DNA of 64,000 bases, taken from assembly GCF_010537335.1 (NCBI RefSeq), contig NZ_AP019711.1, forward strand, positions 2,170,001 through 2,234,000, written 5' to 3'. The DNA comes from Amedibacterium intestinale. Its GTDB lineage: Bacteria > Bacillota_I > Bacilli_A > Erysipelotrichales > Erysipelotrichaceae. The notes below the pieces were generated by a model. That model searched no databases. It saw only the letters and a list, made by a program, of their open reading frames with translations, and was not told the DNA's origin. Position 1 is the stretch's first letter. Every line of letters begins with the position of its first letter. The position numbers and the translations under genes were made by a program. This document shows positions 8,947-18,027 of this stretch, piece after piece.

Positions 8947-9366
8947 TTATTCAATCATAATAGTTTTTCTTTCAGGAACTTTTTCAACTTCTTTAGGGAA
9001 TGTAATCTTTAATTCTCCATTGTCATAGCTTGCGCGGATATCTTCTTCTTTAATGTTTTCTCCAACATAGAAACTACGTGAGAAACTGCCACTGTAACGT
9101 TCCTGACGAATGATATTTCCTTTGTTGTCTTTTTCTTCCTGTGTGCTATTTCGAGCAGCACTGATATTTAAATATCCATCATTTAATTCTAGGTGAATAT
9201 CTTCCTTACGACATCCAGGAAGCTCCATGTCTAATAAATAATTTCCATCTTTTTCTGTGATATCTGTTTTCATACACATATCATTACTGCTTGTAAAGAA
9301 TGGTGAACGGAACATATCATCAAATGCATCTTCAAAAAAACTGTTGCTTCTAGGATAGAATTTCAT
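8947..9366 (-). CDS. hsp20: Hsp20/alpha-crystallin small heat-shock protein
   Basis: 139 residues, an ATP-independent holdase chaperone. The alpha-crystallin domain spans about residues 30-125, with the family signature ELPGCRKEDIHLELNDG and the C-terminal beta strand YDNGELKITFPK, followed by a short tail. Length is normal for bacterial Hsp20. It has a strong promoter with an overlapping CIRCE element (9484-9510), so repression by HrcA is expected. Confidence 0.95.
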   Translation of the reverse strand: MKFYPRSNSFFEDAFDDMFRSPFFTSSNDMCMKTDITEKDGNYLLDMELPGCRKEDIHLELNDGYLNISAARNSTQEEKDNKGNIIRQERYSGSFSRSFYVGENIKEEDIRASYDNGELKITFPKEVEKVPERKTIMIE

Positions 9367-9468
9367 ACTTATCGCCTCTACTTTCTACTTTCCTCGCGGT
9401 TGTTGTTTCAAGCAGCCGTTAACTTTATGAAATCCATTTCCATCAGGTATCCCCTGATTACATTTACT

Positions 9469-9510
9469 ATTATAATCTTATTTTTAGCACTGTCAATAGT
9501 AGAGTGCTAA
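9469..9510. promoter_or_regulatory. CIRCE (HrcA operator) over the hsp20 promoter
   Basis: TTAGCACTG (9484-9492), nine bases, then GAGTGCTAA (9502-9510): the CIRCE heat-shock operator with one mismatch. On the minus strand a near-consensus promoter reads TTGACA (9496-9491), 16 nt, TATAAT (9474-9469), so CIRCE covers the -35 of hsp20. The element also ends 28 nt before the DUF1848 gene on the + strand, which could therefore be under HrcA control too. Confidence 0.9.
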
Positions 9511-9538
9511 AAATAAAATTTTTTTTAGGAGGACTTCT

Positions 9539-10456
9539 ATGATCTTGTTTGTAAGCGGCCGCTGTGATATTCCAGCCTTTTATACACCATGGTTTTTTCA
9601 ACGATTAAAGGAAGGGTATGTCGATGTTAGAAACCCTTATGACCCTCATCAGATCAGCCGTATCTTTTTAGATGAGAAAAATATTGATGCAATCTTATTT
9701 TGTACCAAAAATCCACTTCCTATGCTTTCACGTTTAGATGAAATTCCATTTCCATTTCTTTTTCATATTACGTTAACAGCATACCACAAAGATATTGAAA
9801 GACATGTGCCGGATAAAACCAAAATCATAGAGGGAATAAAAAAACTCTCAGAGAAGATTGGGAAAGATAAAGTGATTGTTCGCTATGATCCTATTTTATT
9901 AAGTGAACATTATACAATTGCTTATCATATCAAGGCATTTGAAAAATTGTGCAGCGAATTACAGGGGTATATCGATCATGTGATTATTTCTTTTGTAGAT
10001 ATGTATAAAAATACAAAGAAACATGCAGATGTTATGAAGCTAAAAGAAATAAAACTAGATGATATGCATACATTAGGCAAGCATTTAGGTAAGATTGGTA
10101 AACGGTATCACATACCTGTAAAAACATGTGCAGAAGAAGTTGATTTATCTGCATATGGAATAGAAAAAGGGTTATGTATAGATAAAGAAAAGATGGAGAA
10201 ATTAGTAGGATATCGTTTACGTGATGGAAAGGGTGTACGCAAAGAGTGTGGCTGTATGGAAACGGTAGATATAGGAGATTATAATTGCTGTGGACATGAG
10301 TGTTTATATTGTTATGCAAATTATAATGACAAGACAATTACACAGCGAATAAAACTACATGATCCATATAGTTCTGTATTGATAGGTCATATTGAGGATA
10401 CGGATCGCATAACGATTCGTAAAGATAAAAAAATTCATCAGTTGAAGCTTCTTTAA
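9539..10456 (+). CDS. DUF1848 family protein with C-terminal cysteine cluster
   Basis: 305 residues matching the pattern of DUF1848: an N-terminal barrel-like region with FVSGRCDIPAFYTPWF, a central region, and a C-terminal cysteine cluster ECGCMETVDIGDYNC...HECLYCYAN that could bind an iron-sulfur cluster or zinc. The family is uncharacterised but radical-SAM-like in appearance. AGGAGG precedes the ATG. It has no partner gene; its start is 28 nt from a CIRCE element, suggesting heat-stress control. Confidence 0.82.
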   Translation: MILFVSGRCDIPAFYTPWFFQRLKEGYVDVRNPYDPHQISRIFLDEKNIDAILFCTKNPLPMLSRLDEIPFPFLFHITLTAYHKDIERHVPDKTKIIEGIKKLSEKIGKDKVIVRYDPILLSEHYTIAYHIKAFEKLCSELQGYIDHVIISFVDMYKNTKKHADVMKLKEIKLDDMHTLGKHLGKIGKRYHIPVKTCAEEVDLSAYGIEKGLCIDKEKMEKLVGYRLRDGKGVRKECGCMETVDIGDYNCCGHECLYCYANYNDKTITQRIKLHDPYSSVLIGHIEDTDRITIRKDKKIHQLKLL

Positions 10457-10506
10457 GTTCTATTCTTTTTTTCTTTTACATACAGTTAGAAGGAAGGAGG
10501 AAATAT

Positions 10507-10809
10507 ATGGAAGATTCTATAAGTAATCCACTGCGATTTGAAACAAATCCTTATCATAATGTTGTGATAAAGGATCGTAAAATTATGGAGCTTACAGGAG
10601 TAAAACAGATTGATAGTTTTGATTCCAGTGAATTTTTAATGGAAACAGCACAGGGATGGATGCTGGTGCAGGGAAAGGATCTAACACTTGGAAAACTAGA
10701 TACAGAACGTGGCGATGTAGTAATTAAAGGACTTATCGAAAATCTTTCTTATGTATCAAATAAAAAAGGTTCTCCAAAAGAATCTTTTATGTCTAAAATA
10801 TTTAAATAA
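10507..10809 (+). CDS. yabP: Sporulation protein YabP
   Basis: 100 residues matching the YabP/YqfC fold, with the family pattern KIMELTGVKQIDSFDSSEFL and a following GDVVIKGLIENLSYV strand region. Bacillus yabP is a sporulation gene lying directly upstream of yabQ and divIC, and the same order occurs here; the stop overlaps the yabQ start. AGGAGG precedes the ATG. Confidence 0.92.
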   Translation: MEDSISNPLRFETNPYHNVVIKDRKIMELTGVKQIDSFDSSEFLMETAQGWMLVQGKDLTLGKLDTERGDVVIKGLIENLSYVSNKKGSPKESFMSKIFK

Positions 10810-11270
10810 TGCTTTTACCTCAACAGATACAGGGGATTTTATATTTTCTTTTGGCAGGATGGGGATATGGGTTTATCTATAGTTTTATAACGGTTTTTGT
10901 GAAAGGGAATAGACTTTCTTTTTTAAAGGGGTGTATTGTTGTTTTCTATCATCTTCTTTTTACATCTTTTCTGTTTTGGGGACTGTTTCTTGTGAATGGG
11001 GGAAGGTTCAGTCTGTATTTTCCACTCTTTTTTGTTGCTGGTTTACTTATATATTACATGTTATATATGCCATTCTTTTTTAAAGTGGCGTATGATTGCA
11101 GGTATAAAATGGTAACAATTCTTAAGAAAGTAAACCTTGTAAAATCTAGAATAGTTGCTATAATAGAGTTGCGTAAAAAAGCAAGAAGGAGGAGAAAAGA
11201 TGCCAGAAAACAACGGAAATGTCGTAAAAAGAAAAAAGAAGAAAAAACATCCTATTCGCTCTTTCTTTAG
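10809..11270 (+). CDS. yabQ: Spore cortex biosynthesis protein YabQ
   Basis: 153 residues with four hydrophobic helices (about 8-30, 42-62, 68-90, 92-105) and a very basic C-terminal tail rich in Lys/Arg. YabQ is a membrane protein needed for spore cortex formation in Bacillus. The identification rests on topology, length and position between yabP and divIC. It overlaps yabP by 1 nt and divIC by 71 nt. Confidence 0.85.
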   Translation: MLLPQQIQGILYFLLAGWGYGFIYSFITVFVKGNRLSFLKGCIVVFYHLLFTSFLFWGLFLVNGGRFSLYFPLFFVAGLLIYYMLYMPFFFKVAYDCRYKMVTILKKVNLVKSRIVAIIELRKKARRRRKDARKQRKCRKKKKEEKTSYSLFL

Positions 11271-11535
11271 TCTTCTTGTTATTTTTGTATCTTGCTTTTT
11301 GATTTATATGGCAGGAGAAGATTTTGTGACAACATTAAAATTGAAAAAAGAAATTTCAAATTCAGAAAGTATGATCAATGATTTAGAGAATCAGCAAAAT
11401 GATTTGAAAGAGAAGAAAAAGAAATTAGAAGATCCTAACTATGTTGTTCGTTATTCTCGCGGAAAATATATGCTTAGTAAGCCTGGGGAACAGATTTTTA
11501 AGTTGCCATCTAAAAATGAAAATGATAACGATTAG
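11200..11535 (+). CDS. divIC: Septum formation initiator, DivIC/FtsB-like
   Basis: 111 residues: a basic cytoplasmic N-terminus (KRKKKKKHP), one transmembrane helix (about 23-42) and an extracellular coiled coil (about 48-80) ending in the typical DPNYVVRYSRGKYMLSKPGEQIF segment. DivIC stabilises the FtsL/DivIB division complex. It starts within the yabQ 3' end with AGGAGG upstream, matching the Bacillus gene order. Confidence 0.93.
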   Translation: MPENNGNVVKRKKKKKHPIRSFFSLLVIFVSCFLIYMAGEDFVTTLKLKKEISNSESMINDLENQQNDLKEKKKKLEDPNYVVRYSRGKYMLSKPGEQIFKLPSKNENDND

Positions 11536-11566
11536 TCTCATGGAGAATAGTCTATGAGATTTTTAT
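11534..11566 (+). terminator. Terminator of the yabP-yabQ-divIC operon
   Basis: Stem TCTCAT / ATGAGA followed by five T, directly after the divIC stop codon. Confidence 0.7.
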
Positions 11567-11573
11567 TTGCAAG

Positions 11574-11607
11574 ATAAAAATGGTTCATGCACACAATGCA
11601 TGAACCA
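11574..11607 (-). terminator. Terminator of the HNH gene
   Basis: Perfect 11-bp inverted repeat TGGTTCATGCA / TGCATGAACCA; read on the minus strand it is followed by a T-rich stretch, 6 nt past the HNH gene stop. Confidence 0.85.
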
Positions 11608-11613
11608 TTTCAC

Positions 11614-12684
11614 TTATTTAACTTTCTTTTTTAAAAATAACAAGGAATCAAGAAAAATATGTTCTTTGTGATATTGTAAAAAAAGCTTTCTTTCTTTTGT
11701 TAGATATTGTTCAGGAAGACGATAGTTTTTTTGGATGGCATAGGAGGTGTTTAAATCTTCTTTTTCTAATAATTGTTTAGAAAGAAGGATATATCCGTTT
11801 TCATCGAAAGTAAAATATCCCTGGTCAAATAAGTAGTCATGATTTCTACATAACAAAAGTCCATTATTGTGGTCAATTGCTTCATAAATATGTGCACAAT
11901 CTCTAAAAGGCTTGATATGGGATGCAATTAACATATGAGGGATATTGATAGCACATAATGGGCAGGCGTGGTCAAATTCATGAAATAGAGTATCTTTATA
12001 AAAAGCCTGCAGTGCCTTTGTTTCATCCCTGTCATGAGGAATCCCTTTTCTAGGTATGATGTTTAAGATGGTATCTTTCCATTGATAATCAATCATTTTT
12101 AACTTTGTGTTTTTATAATCAATACGTAAATCTTCATGTGCTACGATGCTTGCGGCAAATAAAGCTGTTACAGTTGTGGAAATAAGTGGAGGAGTACTTG
12201 TATCATATTCGTTTAAAATGTCTCTTATATAGCTTAATAATTTGGGTTGAAAGCAAACTCCGTTTTGTGTGTGTTCGAAAAGTTCTGTCTGCAAGAATAG
12301 ATGAACGATTTCTGAAGAAATACGATTTTGCAGTTCTTCTATCGTGACTGGCAAATTCTGTACGGCTTGTTCCTTATAAAAACTATATACTGCAGGATCC
12401 AGAATAAAGGTTTCCATTAAAGAAAGGGCCTCTAGAGAGGAATTTTGATTGCTTTTCGCATAGATGGTTGGTGCAGGATTTAAATCAATTCCATTTTTTC
12501 CTTCTTTTAACACTTGTTTCTCATATAAGAAATCAACTCCTTCTTTTACTTGTGAAAGTTTATAACCCGCATAGTCATTCACTAATTCTTCATATACACG
12601 CAAAGGGGTATCATGCAGGGTAACGCCCTGCAGTTCAATTTGATCTAAAACGGTTAGTATTTTTTTGAATATAGTTTTTCTCAT
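11614..12684 (-). CDS. HNH endonuclease domain protein
   Basis: 356 residues. The C-terminal part (about 237-300) is an HNH nuclease domain: HACPLCAINIPHMLIASHIKPF, then HNNGLLLCRNHDYLFDQGYF, with paired CxxC-like and C..H zinc positions and catalytic His in ASHIKP. The N-terminal 230 residues have no recognised domain and may bind DNA or another partner. ATG 12684 fits AGGAAG 8 nt upstream. Such stand-alone HNH proteins are frequent in defence contexts, but the neighbours here are core genes, so the role is open. Confidence 0.8.
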   Translation of the reverse strand: MRKTIFKKILTVLDQIELQGVTLHDTPLRVYEELVNDYAGYKLSQVKEGVDFLYEKQVLKEGKNGIDLNPAPTIYAKSNQNSSLEALSLMETFILDPAVYSFYKEQAVQNLPVTIEELQNRISSEIVHLFLQTELFEHTQNGVCFQPKLLSYIRDILNEYDTSTPPLISTTVTALFAASIVAHEDLRIDYKNTKLKMIDYQWKDTILNIIPRKGIPHDRDETKALQAFYKDTLFHEFDHACPLCAINIPHMLIASHIKPFRDCAHIYEAIDHNNGLLLCRNHDYLFDQGYFTFDENGYILLSKQLLEKEDLNTSYAIQKNYRLPEQYLTKERKLFLQYHKEHIFLDSLLFLKKKVK

Positions 12685-12806
12685 ATGTATCACTTCCTAC
12701 TCTTATTATACCTTCTTTTTTCTGTTTTTTTACACATCTGTCATAAAGCGTGTGATTTCGACAAATAGAAACATTTACAATGTAGGCATAGAAGGAGTGA
12801 GTTATT

Positions 12807-13493
12807 ATGAAGGGACCAGGAATTAAAGATTACTTGGAAGTAATTAAGGAAATGAAAGAAAGTGCATTGAAACAGGGGAAGGAAACATTGGAAATCAATT
12901 CTAAAAAGTTACATGCATTGGTTTCTCCAAACCATGCGACAATGCCAACTTGTTGTCAGGCATTGTATAAAATGATGTTAGAAGGAGATGAAATCTTACA
13001 AAAACCAAAAGGGATGACGGGTTTTGGTTCTCATCTTACTATATGTTTTCATTTGAATGATTTAGAAACAAGGGGAAGAATGTTTCCAGAAAAGAAACGA
13101 GGCAGACCTGCGAAAAGTGAAGAGGAAAAACTAGCCGCAAGAAAAGCAAAAATGAAACGAAATACAGAAGACTTAGGAAATCTGATCAAGACATGGTTAA
13201 AAGAGAATGGATGGGAATTTGAAGATCGAAAAGATGTCATTGAAGCACATCATGACGAAAATAAATGGATCATTAATGTACAAGGTATAAAAAGAGGAAG
13301 AAAACAGACGCTGCCGGTAAAATTAAGTGAAGCATTAAAATATATTGATGATACAAAGATTCATTATAGTATCGCATTTAATGATTCACTATCTTATCGA
13401 AGACAGTGGAGTGAAATACCAAGTGCAGTAAAAAATAGTTTGAATATGAGTGTTATTTTGGCAGATAAAAAAGGAAATATTATAGAAATATAA
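12807..13493 (+). CDS. Unknown protein with AT-hook-like motif
   Basis: 228 residues, soluble and basic. Residues about 93-100 read KRGRPAKS, an AT-hook-like minor-groove binding motif, followed by a long charged helix. The N-terminal 80 residues look like a small folded domain; the C-terminal 90 residues are not recognised. A DNA-binding role is suggested only by the motif. It has its own SD (GAAGGAG) and a strong terminator, so it is probably monocistronic. Confidence 0.7.
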   Translation: MKGPGIKDYLEVIKEMKESALKQGKETLEINSKKLHALVSPNHATMPTCCQALYKMMLEGDEILQKPKGMTGFGSHLTICFHLNDLETRGRMFPEKKRGRPAKSEEEKLAARKAKMKRNTEDLGNLIKTWLKENGWEFEDRKDVIEAHHDENKWIINVQGIKRGRKQTLPVKLSEALKYIDDTKIHYSIAFNDSLSYRRQWSEIPSAVKNSLNMSVILADKKGNIIEI

Positions 13494-13499
13494 CTGTTT

Positions 13500-13525
13500 A
13501 AGGTACGAATATCGTACCTTTTTTT
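13500..13525 (+). terminator. Rho-independent terminator
   Basis: Stem GGTACGA / TCGTACC with a 3-nt loop and seven T, immediately after the stop at 13493. Confidence 0.9.
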
Positions 13526-13733
13526 GTGTTGAGGAAGTATTGATTTGATAATACAGATAGGGTGTATGAAAAGATAAATGAGTTTACGAAAGATTTTATA
13601 AGTGACTGTTAATGTATGTTTTAAGCTTATATCAGAGTGATTATGACTTTTTATTGTAAATAACTAATAAAGCTGTTAAATGCTCTTAAAATGGATAAAA
13701 TCATGGATTTAGGATAGGGCAAAAATAATAAAT

Positions 13734-13760
13734 AAAAAAAGACGAGAATTTCTCGTCTTA
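13734..13760 (-). terminator. Terminator overlapping the stop codon of the NlpC/P60 gene
   Basis: Inverted repeat AAGACGAGAA / TTCTCGTCTT followed on the minus strand by seven T. The hairpin starts within the TAA stop codon. Confidence 0.85.
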
Positions 13761-14990
13761 TGGTCTACGAATTCCTGTAATTGATTGTCCGTAAGAAGCC
13801 CAAGTGTTTACATTACTTACGATAACACCCTGACTAGGATTAGCAGCATGAACCATCTGTCCTCCACCAATGTAGATAGATACGTGGCTTCCACCATCCC
13901 ATACAATGATATCACCTGACTTCATGTTGTTGTAAGATACAGCAGAACCAACACCAGCCTGTCCATATCCAGAACGAGGAACACTTACACCAGCCTGTCC
14001 GTATGCATAATAGATTAGACCAGAGCAGTCAAATCCAGAAGGAGTAGCTCCTCCCCATACATAATTTCCACCAACATATCCCATTGCAATAGAAGCAGCA
14101 CCAGAATTTCCAGCAGAACCAGAAGGGTTATAGTTTCCACCAACATAACTTGAAGAAGAATTTGAACTTGAATTTGAATAAGATCTTGTTACGTGTTTAG
14201 TCGCAACACCATCTTTATCGAAGTCATATCCTTTGTAATCTTTTGTATCAGTAACAGCAGTACCATTGCTTTCGAAATAGTATTTATCGCCACTGATTGT
14301 TTTCCATCCAGTTACCATGTAACCTTTAGAATCAAAGTAATATTTTTCTCCATCGATTTTCTTCCACCCTTTTGTTAAATATCCAGTAGAAGAATAATAC
14401 TGTTTTTTCTTTCCGACTTTCTGCCATCCAGTTTTGAATGAACCGTCTTTCGCAAAATTATATTTTTTCCCATTGATTTTTGTTGCACCAGTTGCTAGAG
14501 AACCATCTTCTTTAAAGTAAACTTTTTTCCCTTTTAAAGTTGACCATCCCTTCTGGATGAAACCATCTTCTGAGAAATTATAAGTAGCACCATCAATATT
14601 CTGTAAACCAGTTAATGGTGTACCATAAGTAGAATAATATCTTGTGTGATCGTCTTGCCATCCTGTTAAAAGTTTTCCTGATTTCTGGAATGTATATTCA
14701 TGTCCATCGATAACAGTTTTTCCAGTAACCTTTAACCCTTCAGCATTGAAGAAATATGTATCGTTGTTGATTTCTTTCCATCCGGTAACTGCTTTTCCAT
14801 TTTCGTCTAAGTAGTAAGTACCTTCATCCAGAATCAACCATTCCGTTTTAATTTTTCCGTTTTCTTTGTATACGCCATTATGCCATCCATCAGAATTAGA
14901 TGCCGCATATACTGTTGTCACAGCGCAAGCACATGTCGCCAAAGACAGAATAAGTGCAACTTTTTTCGTGTTCTTTTCGATAAAATTCAT
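13758..14990 (-). CDS. Secreted NlpC/P60 peptidase with cell-wall-binding repeats
   Basis: 410 residues. A signal peptide (about 1-30, ending near VYAAS) is followed by about eleven tandem glucan/choline-binding-type repeats of about 20 residues (pattern GWKKIDGEKYYFDSKGYMV), a Ser/Asn-rich linker (about 268-295) and a C-terminal NlpC/P60 domain. Catalytic residues are visible: Cys in GFDCSGL, His in GGSHVSIYIG and a third polar residue in MVHAANP. It probably cleaves peptidoglycan stem peptides while bound to wall polymers. GAGGTGAT precedes the ATG. Confidence 0.94.
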   Translation of the reverse strand: MNFIEKNTKKVALILSLATCACAVTTVYAASNSDGWHNGVYKENGKIKTEWLILDEGTYYLDENGKAVTGWKEINNDTYFFNAEGLKVTGKTVIDGHEYTFQKSGKLLTGWQDDHTRYYSTYGTPLTGLQNIDGATYNFSEDGFIQKGWSTLKGKKVYFKEDGSLATGATKINGKKYNFAKDGSFKTGWQKVGKKKQYYSSTGYLTKGWKKIDGEKYYFDSKGYMVTGWKTISGDKYYFESNGTAVTDTKDYKGYDFDKDGVATKHVTRSYSNSSSNSSSSYVGGNYNPSGSAGNSGAASIAMGYVGGNYVWGGATPSGFDCSGLIYYAYGQAGVSVPRSGYGQAGVGSAVSYNNMKSGDIIVWDGGSHVSIYIGGGQMVHAANPSQGVIVSNVNTWASYGQSITGIRRP

Positions 14991-15218
14991 GTAATCACCT
15001 CGACATCAACACGACCATTGTAACAAAGACTTTTTAATCGTGCAACCTAAAAATGGCTCAGTTACGCTCATTTGAAGGCAAAGCTGGAAGTAAATAATTG
15101 TCTGAGAGTTGATATTCATAGGCTTTTAGCTCATTTTAAAAAATTTAGAAAAAATTTATTTTTTTTTGCTTTTTTTTAGAAATTTCATGGTTTTGTACAG
15201 AAAATATGAACAAATCTT

Positions 15219-17081
15219 CTACTTATTCCTGTACCAATAGACAGAACCGTTAGAGGAAGGAAAACCACTAACTGGATCTACTTTTTTTTCGATGATATTG
15301 TTGCTTGGCTGATACCAGGGACCTTCCTTTTTTTCATACAATGCGTTCATGGTATCTTTAAAGATTTCCTTGCTGGAACTATAATATTTCTTTTCAAGAA
15401 TTCGATTGTCATCAAAGCCACACCAAATGCTGAATATATATTCTGGGTTATATGCCATAACCAGCGAATCCCAATCACTCGTACCAGATTTTATTGCCAT
15501 TTTTATATTCGGTTCATAGCCATACATGCTTGGAAATGTATAGCCTTTATTTTTGATGTCGTAGGTGCTTGTTAACATTTGCGAAATAATTAAACAATCA
15601 TCACGATCAAGAAGTGGTTTTATATCTTTTTCATGTTCATATAGTACTTCTTCATTTGTATTGATGGAGCGAATTAAGGATGGCTGTACATACAACCCTT
15701 CCGAAGCAAGTGCCATGTAAATTCTAGAAAGTTCCATAAGATTCATACTAACAGTTCCAAGTGCTTCACTTGGTGTAGGCTGTGATTGGGTAATGCCAAA
15801 CTTCAAAAGGGAATTGTGCAGTGTTTCTTCTCCAAGAAATAAATGTGTTTTTACCGCATAGATATTATCGCTTAAGGATAATGCATTGATCATAGAAATA
15901 TTTGCATTTGCATATAAATTGCCATAATTACTTGGTGAGTATGGTTCTTGATTAGGAAGCTGAAAAGTTGTTTTTTGTGATAAAAATTGTGTAGAGGGAG
16001 TAAATCCCTGTTGAAGTGCATCATAATACAAAAGAGGCTTTATGGTACTAGCGACTTGACGGGAAGAATGTATAGCACGATTATACTGCGACAGTGTGTA
16101 GTCTTTTCCTCCAGATAAGGCCATGACACCACCGCTAAATGGCTGTGTAATAATAGCTGCAGTTTCTAATTCACTGTCTTTTGGCATATTTTTACGAATG
16201 GCATTGTTTAAAGAGCGCTGAACATCTTCCTGATAATACGTATGTATCTGAATTTCCTGATCAAGTGAGATATCCATTTTGTTTAATTCTTCCAAAACTG
16301 CATTTATGTAGTATTGGTTGATAGAAGGGTCTTCATCATTGCTGTGATCGACATAAGCAAGCTCTTCTGCTTGTGCTTCCTGCATTTGTTTCGTGGTTAT
16401 AAGGTGATTATGTTCTAATACGGATAAAATTAGGTCTTGTCGTTTTTTCGCATGTTCTTCATTGACATAAGGGGAGTAAAGTGAAGGACCATTTGGAATA
16501 CCAACAAGCATGGCTGTTTGAGCGATGCTTAAATCTTTCATGTCTTTGCCAAAAAAGAATTCTGAAGCACTGGCAACTCCATATATTCCATGCCCAAAGT
16601 AAATGGTATTCAGATAGCCTTCTAAAATATCTTTTTTGCTGTATTGCATTTCCAGTCTTGCAGCATATAGAAGTTCTTCAATTTTTCTGGAAAAGGTCTG
16701 CTCATTTGTCAAAAATAAATTTTTAGCATATTGCTGCGTGATGGTAGAACCGCCTTGAACAATTTCTCCATGTGCTAAATTTGTGATAAGAGCTTTGCTG
16801 ATACGAATGGGATCAAAGCCGGGATGATAATAAAAACGCTTGTCCTCTACAGCGACAAAGGCATCCTGTAGAAAGTCGGGTATTTCTTCAATTGGAGTCC
16901 ATGATAAATTTTTTTTAAAATTAGATTCATAAATAACAGAGGAATCATTGTCATAAATTGTTATGTTTTTTCGTTCTTCCTCCAAAGAAAGCCGATCGAA
17001 AAAAGCATAGGCATATACTGCCAAAAATAATGTCAACAAAAAGAAAAAACACCATAAAATAATCTTTCTAACTTTTTTCAA
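15219..17081 (-). CDS. Class A penicillin-binding protein (transglycosylase/transpeptidase)
   Basis: 620 residues, bifunctional peptidoglycan synthase. A transmembrane anchor (about 8-28) is followed by a GT51 transglycosylase (catalytic Glu in EDKRFYYHPGFD; GGSTITQQYAKNL) and a transpeptidase with the serine motif STIK, SDN and KSGTS. The TTG start at 17081 is preferred: GAGGTG lies 6 nt upstream, whereas the ATG at 17102 has no ribosome binding site. The protein ends shortly after the transpeptidase domain, without the long C-terminal extension seen in many PBP1a. No regulator is adjacent. Confidence 0.92.
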   Translation of the reverse strand: MKKVRKIILWCFFFLLTLFLAVYAYAFFDRLSLEEERKNITIYDNDSSVIYESNFKKNLSWTPIEEIPDFLQDAFVAVEDKRFYYHPGFDPIRISKALITNLAHGEIVQGGSTITQQYAKNLFLTNEQTFSRKIEELLYAARLEMQYSKKDILEGYLNTIYFGHGIYGVASASEFFFGKDMKDLSIAQTAMLVGIPNGPSLYSPYVNEEHAKKRQDLILSVLEHNHLITTKQMQEAQAEELAYVDHSNDEDPSINQYYINAVLEELNKMDISLDQEIQIHTYYQEDVQRSLNNAIRKNMPKDSELETAAIITQPFSGGVMALSGGKDYTLSQYNRAIHSSRQVASTIKPLLYYDALQQGFTPSTQFLSQKTTFQLPNQEPYSPSNYGNLYANANISMINALSLSDNIYAVKTHLFLGEETLHNSLLKFGITQSQPTPSEALGTVSMNLMELSRIYMALASEGLYVQPSLIRSINTNEEVLYEHEKDIKPLLDRDDCLIISQMLTSTYDIKNKGYTFPSMYGYEPNIKMAIKSGTSDWDSLVMAYNPEYIFSIWCGFDDNRILEKKYYSSSKEIFKDTMNALYEKKEGPWYQPSNNIIEKKVDPVSGFPSSNGSVYWYRNK

Positions 17082-17102
17082 GAATAACACCTCATTATTC
17101 AT

Positions 17103-17578
17103 AGTGTGAACATGAATAAGAATTTTAAACTGAAGAAAAAGGAAAAAGAAGAAGAGAAGACTTGCAACAGAAGAAAATGGAAAGAAATATTATATTATAA
17201 AATTAGAATATAATATTAATGGATTATAGTGAAATCACTTGATAATAGTAGAATAGAGTATTGGTTTTTTCGACATATATAATATAAGGAAAGATTTTAT
17301 AAAAATTAGATCATTAAAAAGTTAGGAATAATTGCTATATATATAATATAAGGAAGAGTATTTAAAATTTATGTAAAAAAAGAGATTCTTTTGATAGAAA
17401 AATTAGATTATAAACATCGATTTTGATGAAATTTATATTCTAAAATTAGAATATTTCTTTATGATATTTATATTATAAAAGTGGAATATATTTTTTGAAT
17501 AAAATACTTTCGTGGTATGTATTTAGGAAAAATGAAAAATAGGAACATAAAAAATTTATTTTTTTAATGAAAAAAAGG
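17103..17578. repeat. AT-rich spacer with short repeated motifs
   Basis: About 475 bp of very AT-rich noncoding DNA. The motif ATATATAATATAAGGAA occurs near 17275 and 17340, and an ATTAGAATAT-like motif with local dyads (TATTCTAAAATTAGAATA, about 17438-17456) recurs at 17200, 17440 and 17470. No gene was recognised. The region could be a bent or unwinding-prone spacer. Confidence 0.45.
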
Positions 17579-17606
17579 TTGCAGAGAATATAAATTCTGC
17601 TATAAT
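17579..17606 (+). promoter_or_regulatory. Promoter of the DUF1934-argS-rpoE genes
   Basis: TTGCAG (17579-17584), 16 nt, TATAAT (17601-17606). The -10 covers an upstream in-frame ATG at 17605, which therefore cannot be the start codon; the ATG at 17629 is used. Confidence 0.75.
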
Positions 17607-17628
17607 GCTAAACGAATGTGGTGAAGAC

Positions 17629-18027
17629 ATGAAAAAATATGTAAATGTAAAACAGAAACATCTTTATACAAATGAGCGAAATGTCATGTTTGACGGATAT
17701 GCTATATATTATAAGGAACATGAAGAGATGCGCTTGGAATATAAAGAAGAAGATGGGCATACAAAAGTATCGGTATGTGCAGCAGATTCAAGTCTAAAGA
17801 TTGAAAGAACAAGCAAAGAAATGTGTACAAGTCTTTCTTTTCTTCCGAATAAGACGACAAAAGGATTTGTTCGCTCAGAGTTTGGTACGATTGATTTACA
17901 GGTCTATACGCATAAGTATATTAGAAAAGATAGTATTATTGCCATTGAATACGACATTCTTATTGAGGGAGAAGTAAGCGATGGCTATCGTATTATATGG
18001 AATGTGAAGGAGGATATGTATTCATGA
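17629..18027 (+). CDS. DUF1934 (YwiB-like) beta-barrel protein
   Basis: 132 residues matching the DUF1934/YwiB pattern: alternating beta strands, a conserved SLSFLPNKTTKGFVRSEFG turn and terminal GYRIIWNVKE. In Bacillus ywiB lies directly before argS; the same order, with a 4-nt ATGA overlap, is seen here. The biochemical function of the family is unknown; the fold is lipocalin-like. Confidence 0.8.
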   Translation: MKKYVNVKQKHLYTNERNVMFDGYAIYYKEHEEMRLEYKEEDGHTKVSVCAADSSLKIERTSKEMCTSLSFLPNKTTKGFVRSEFGTIDLQVYTHKYIRKDSIIAIEYDILIEGEVSDGYRIIWNVKEDMYS

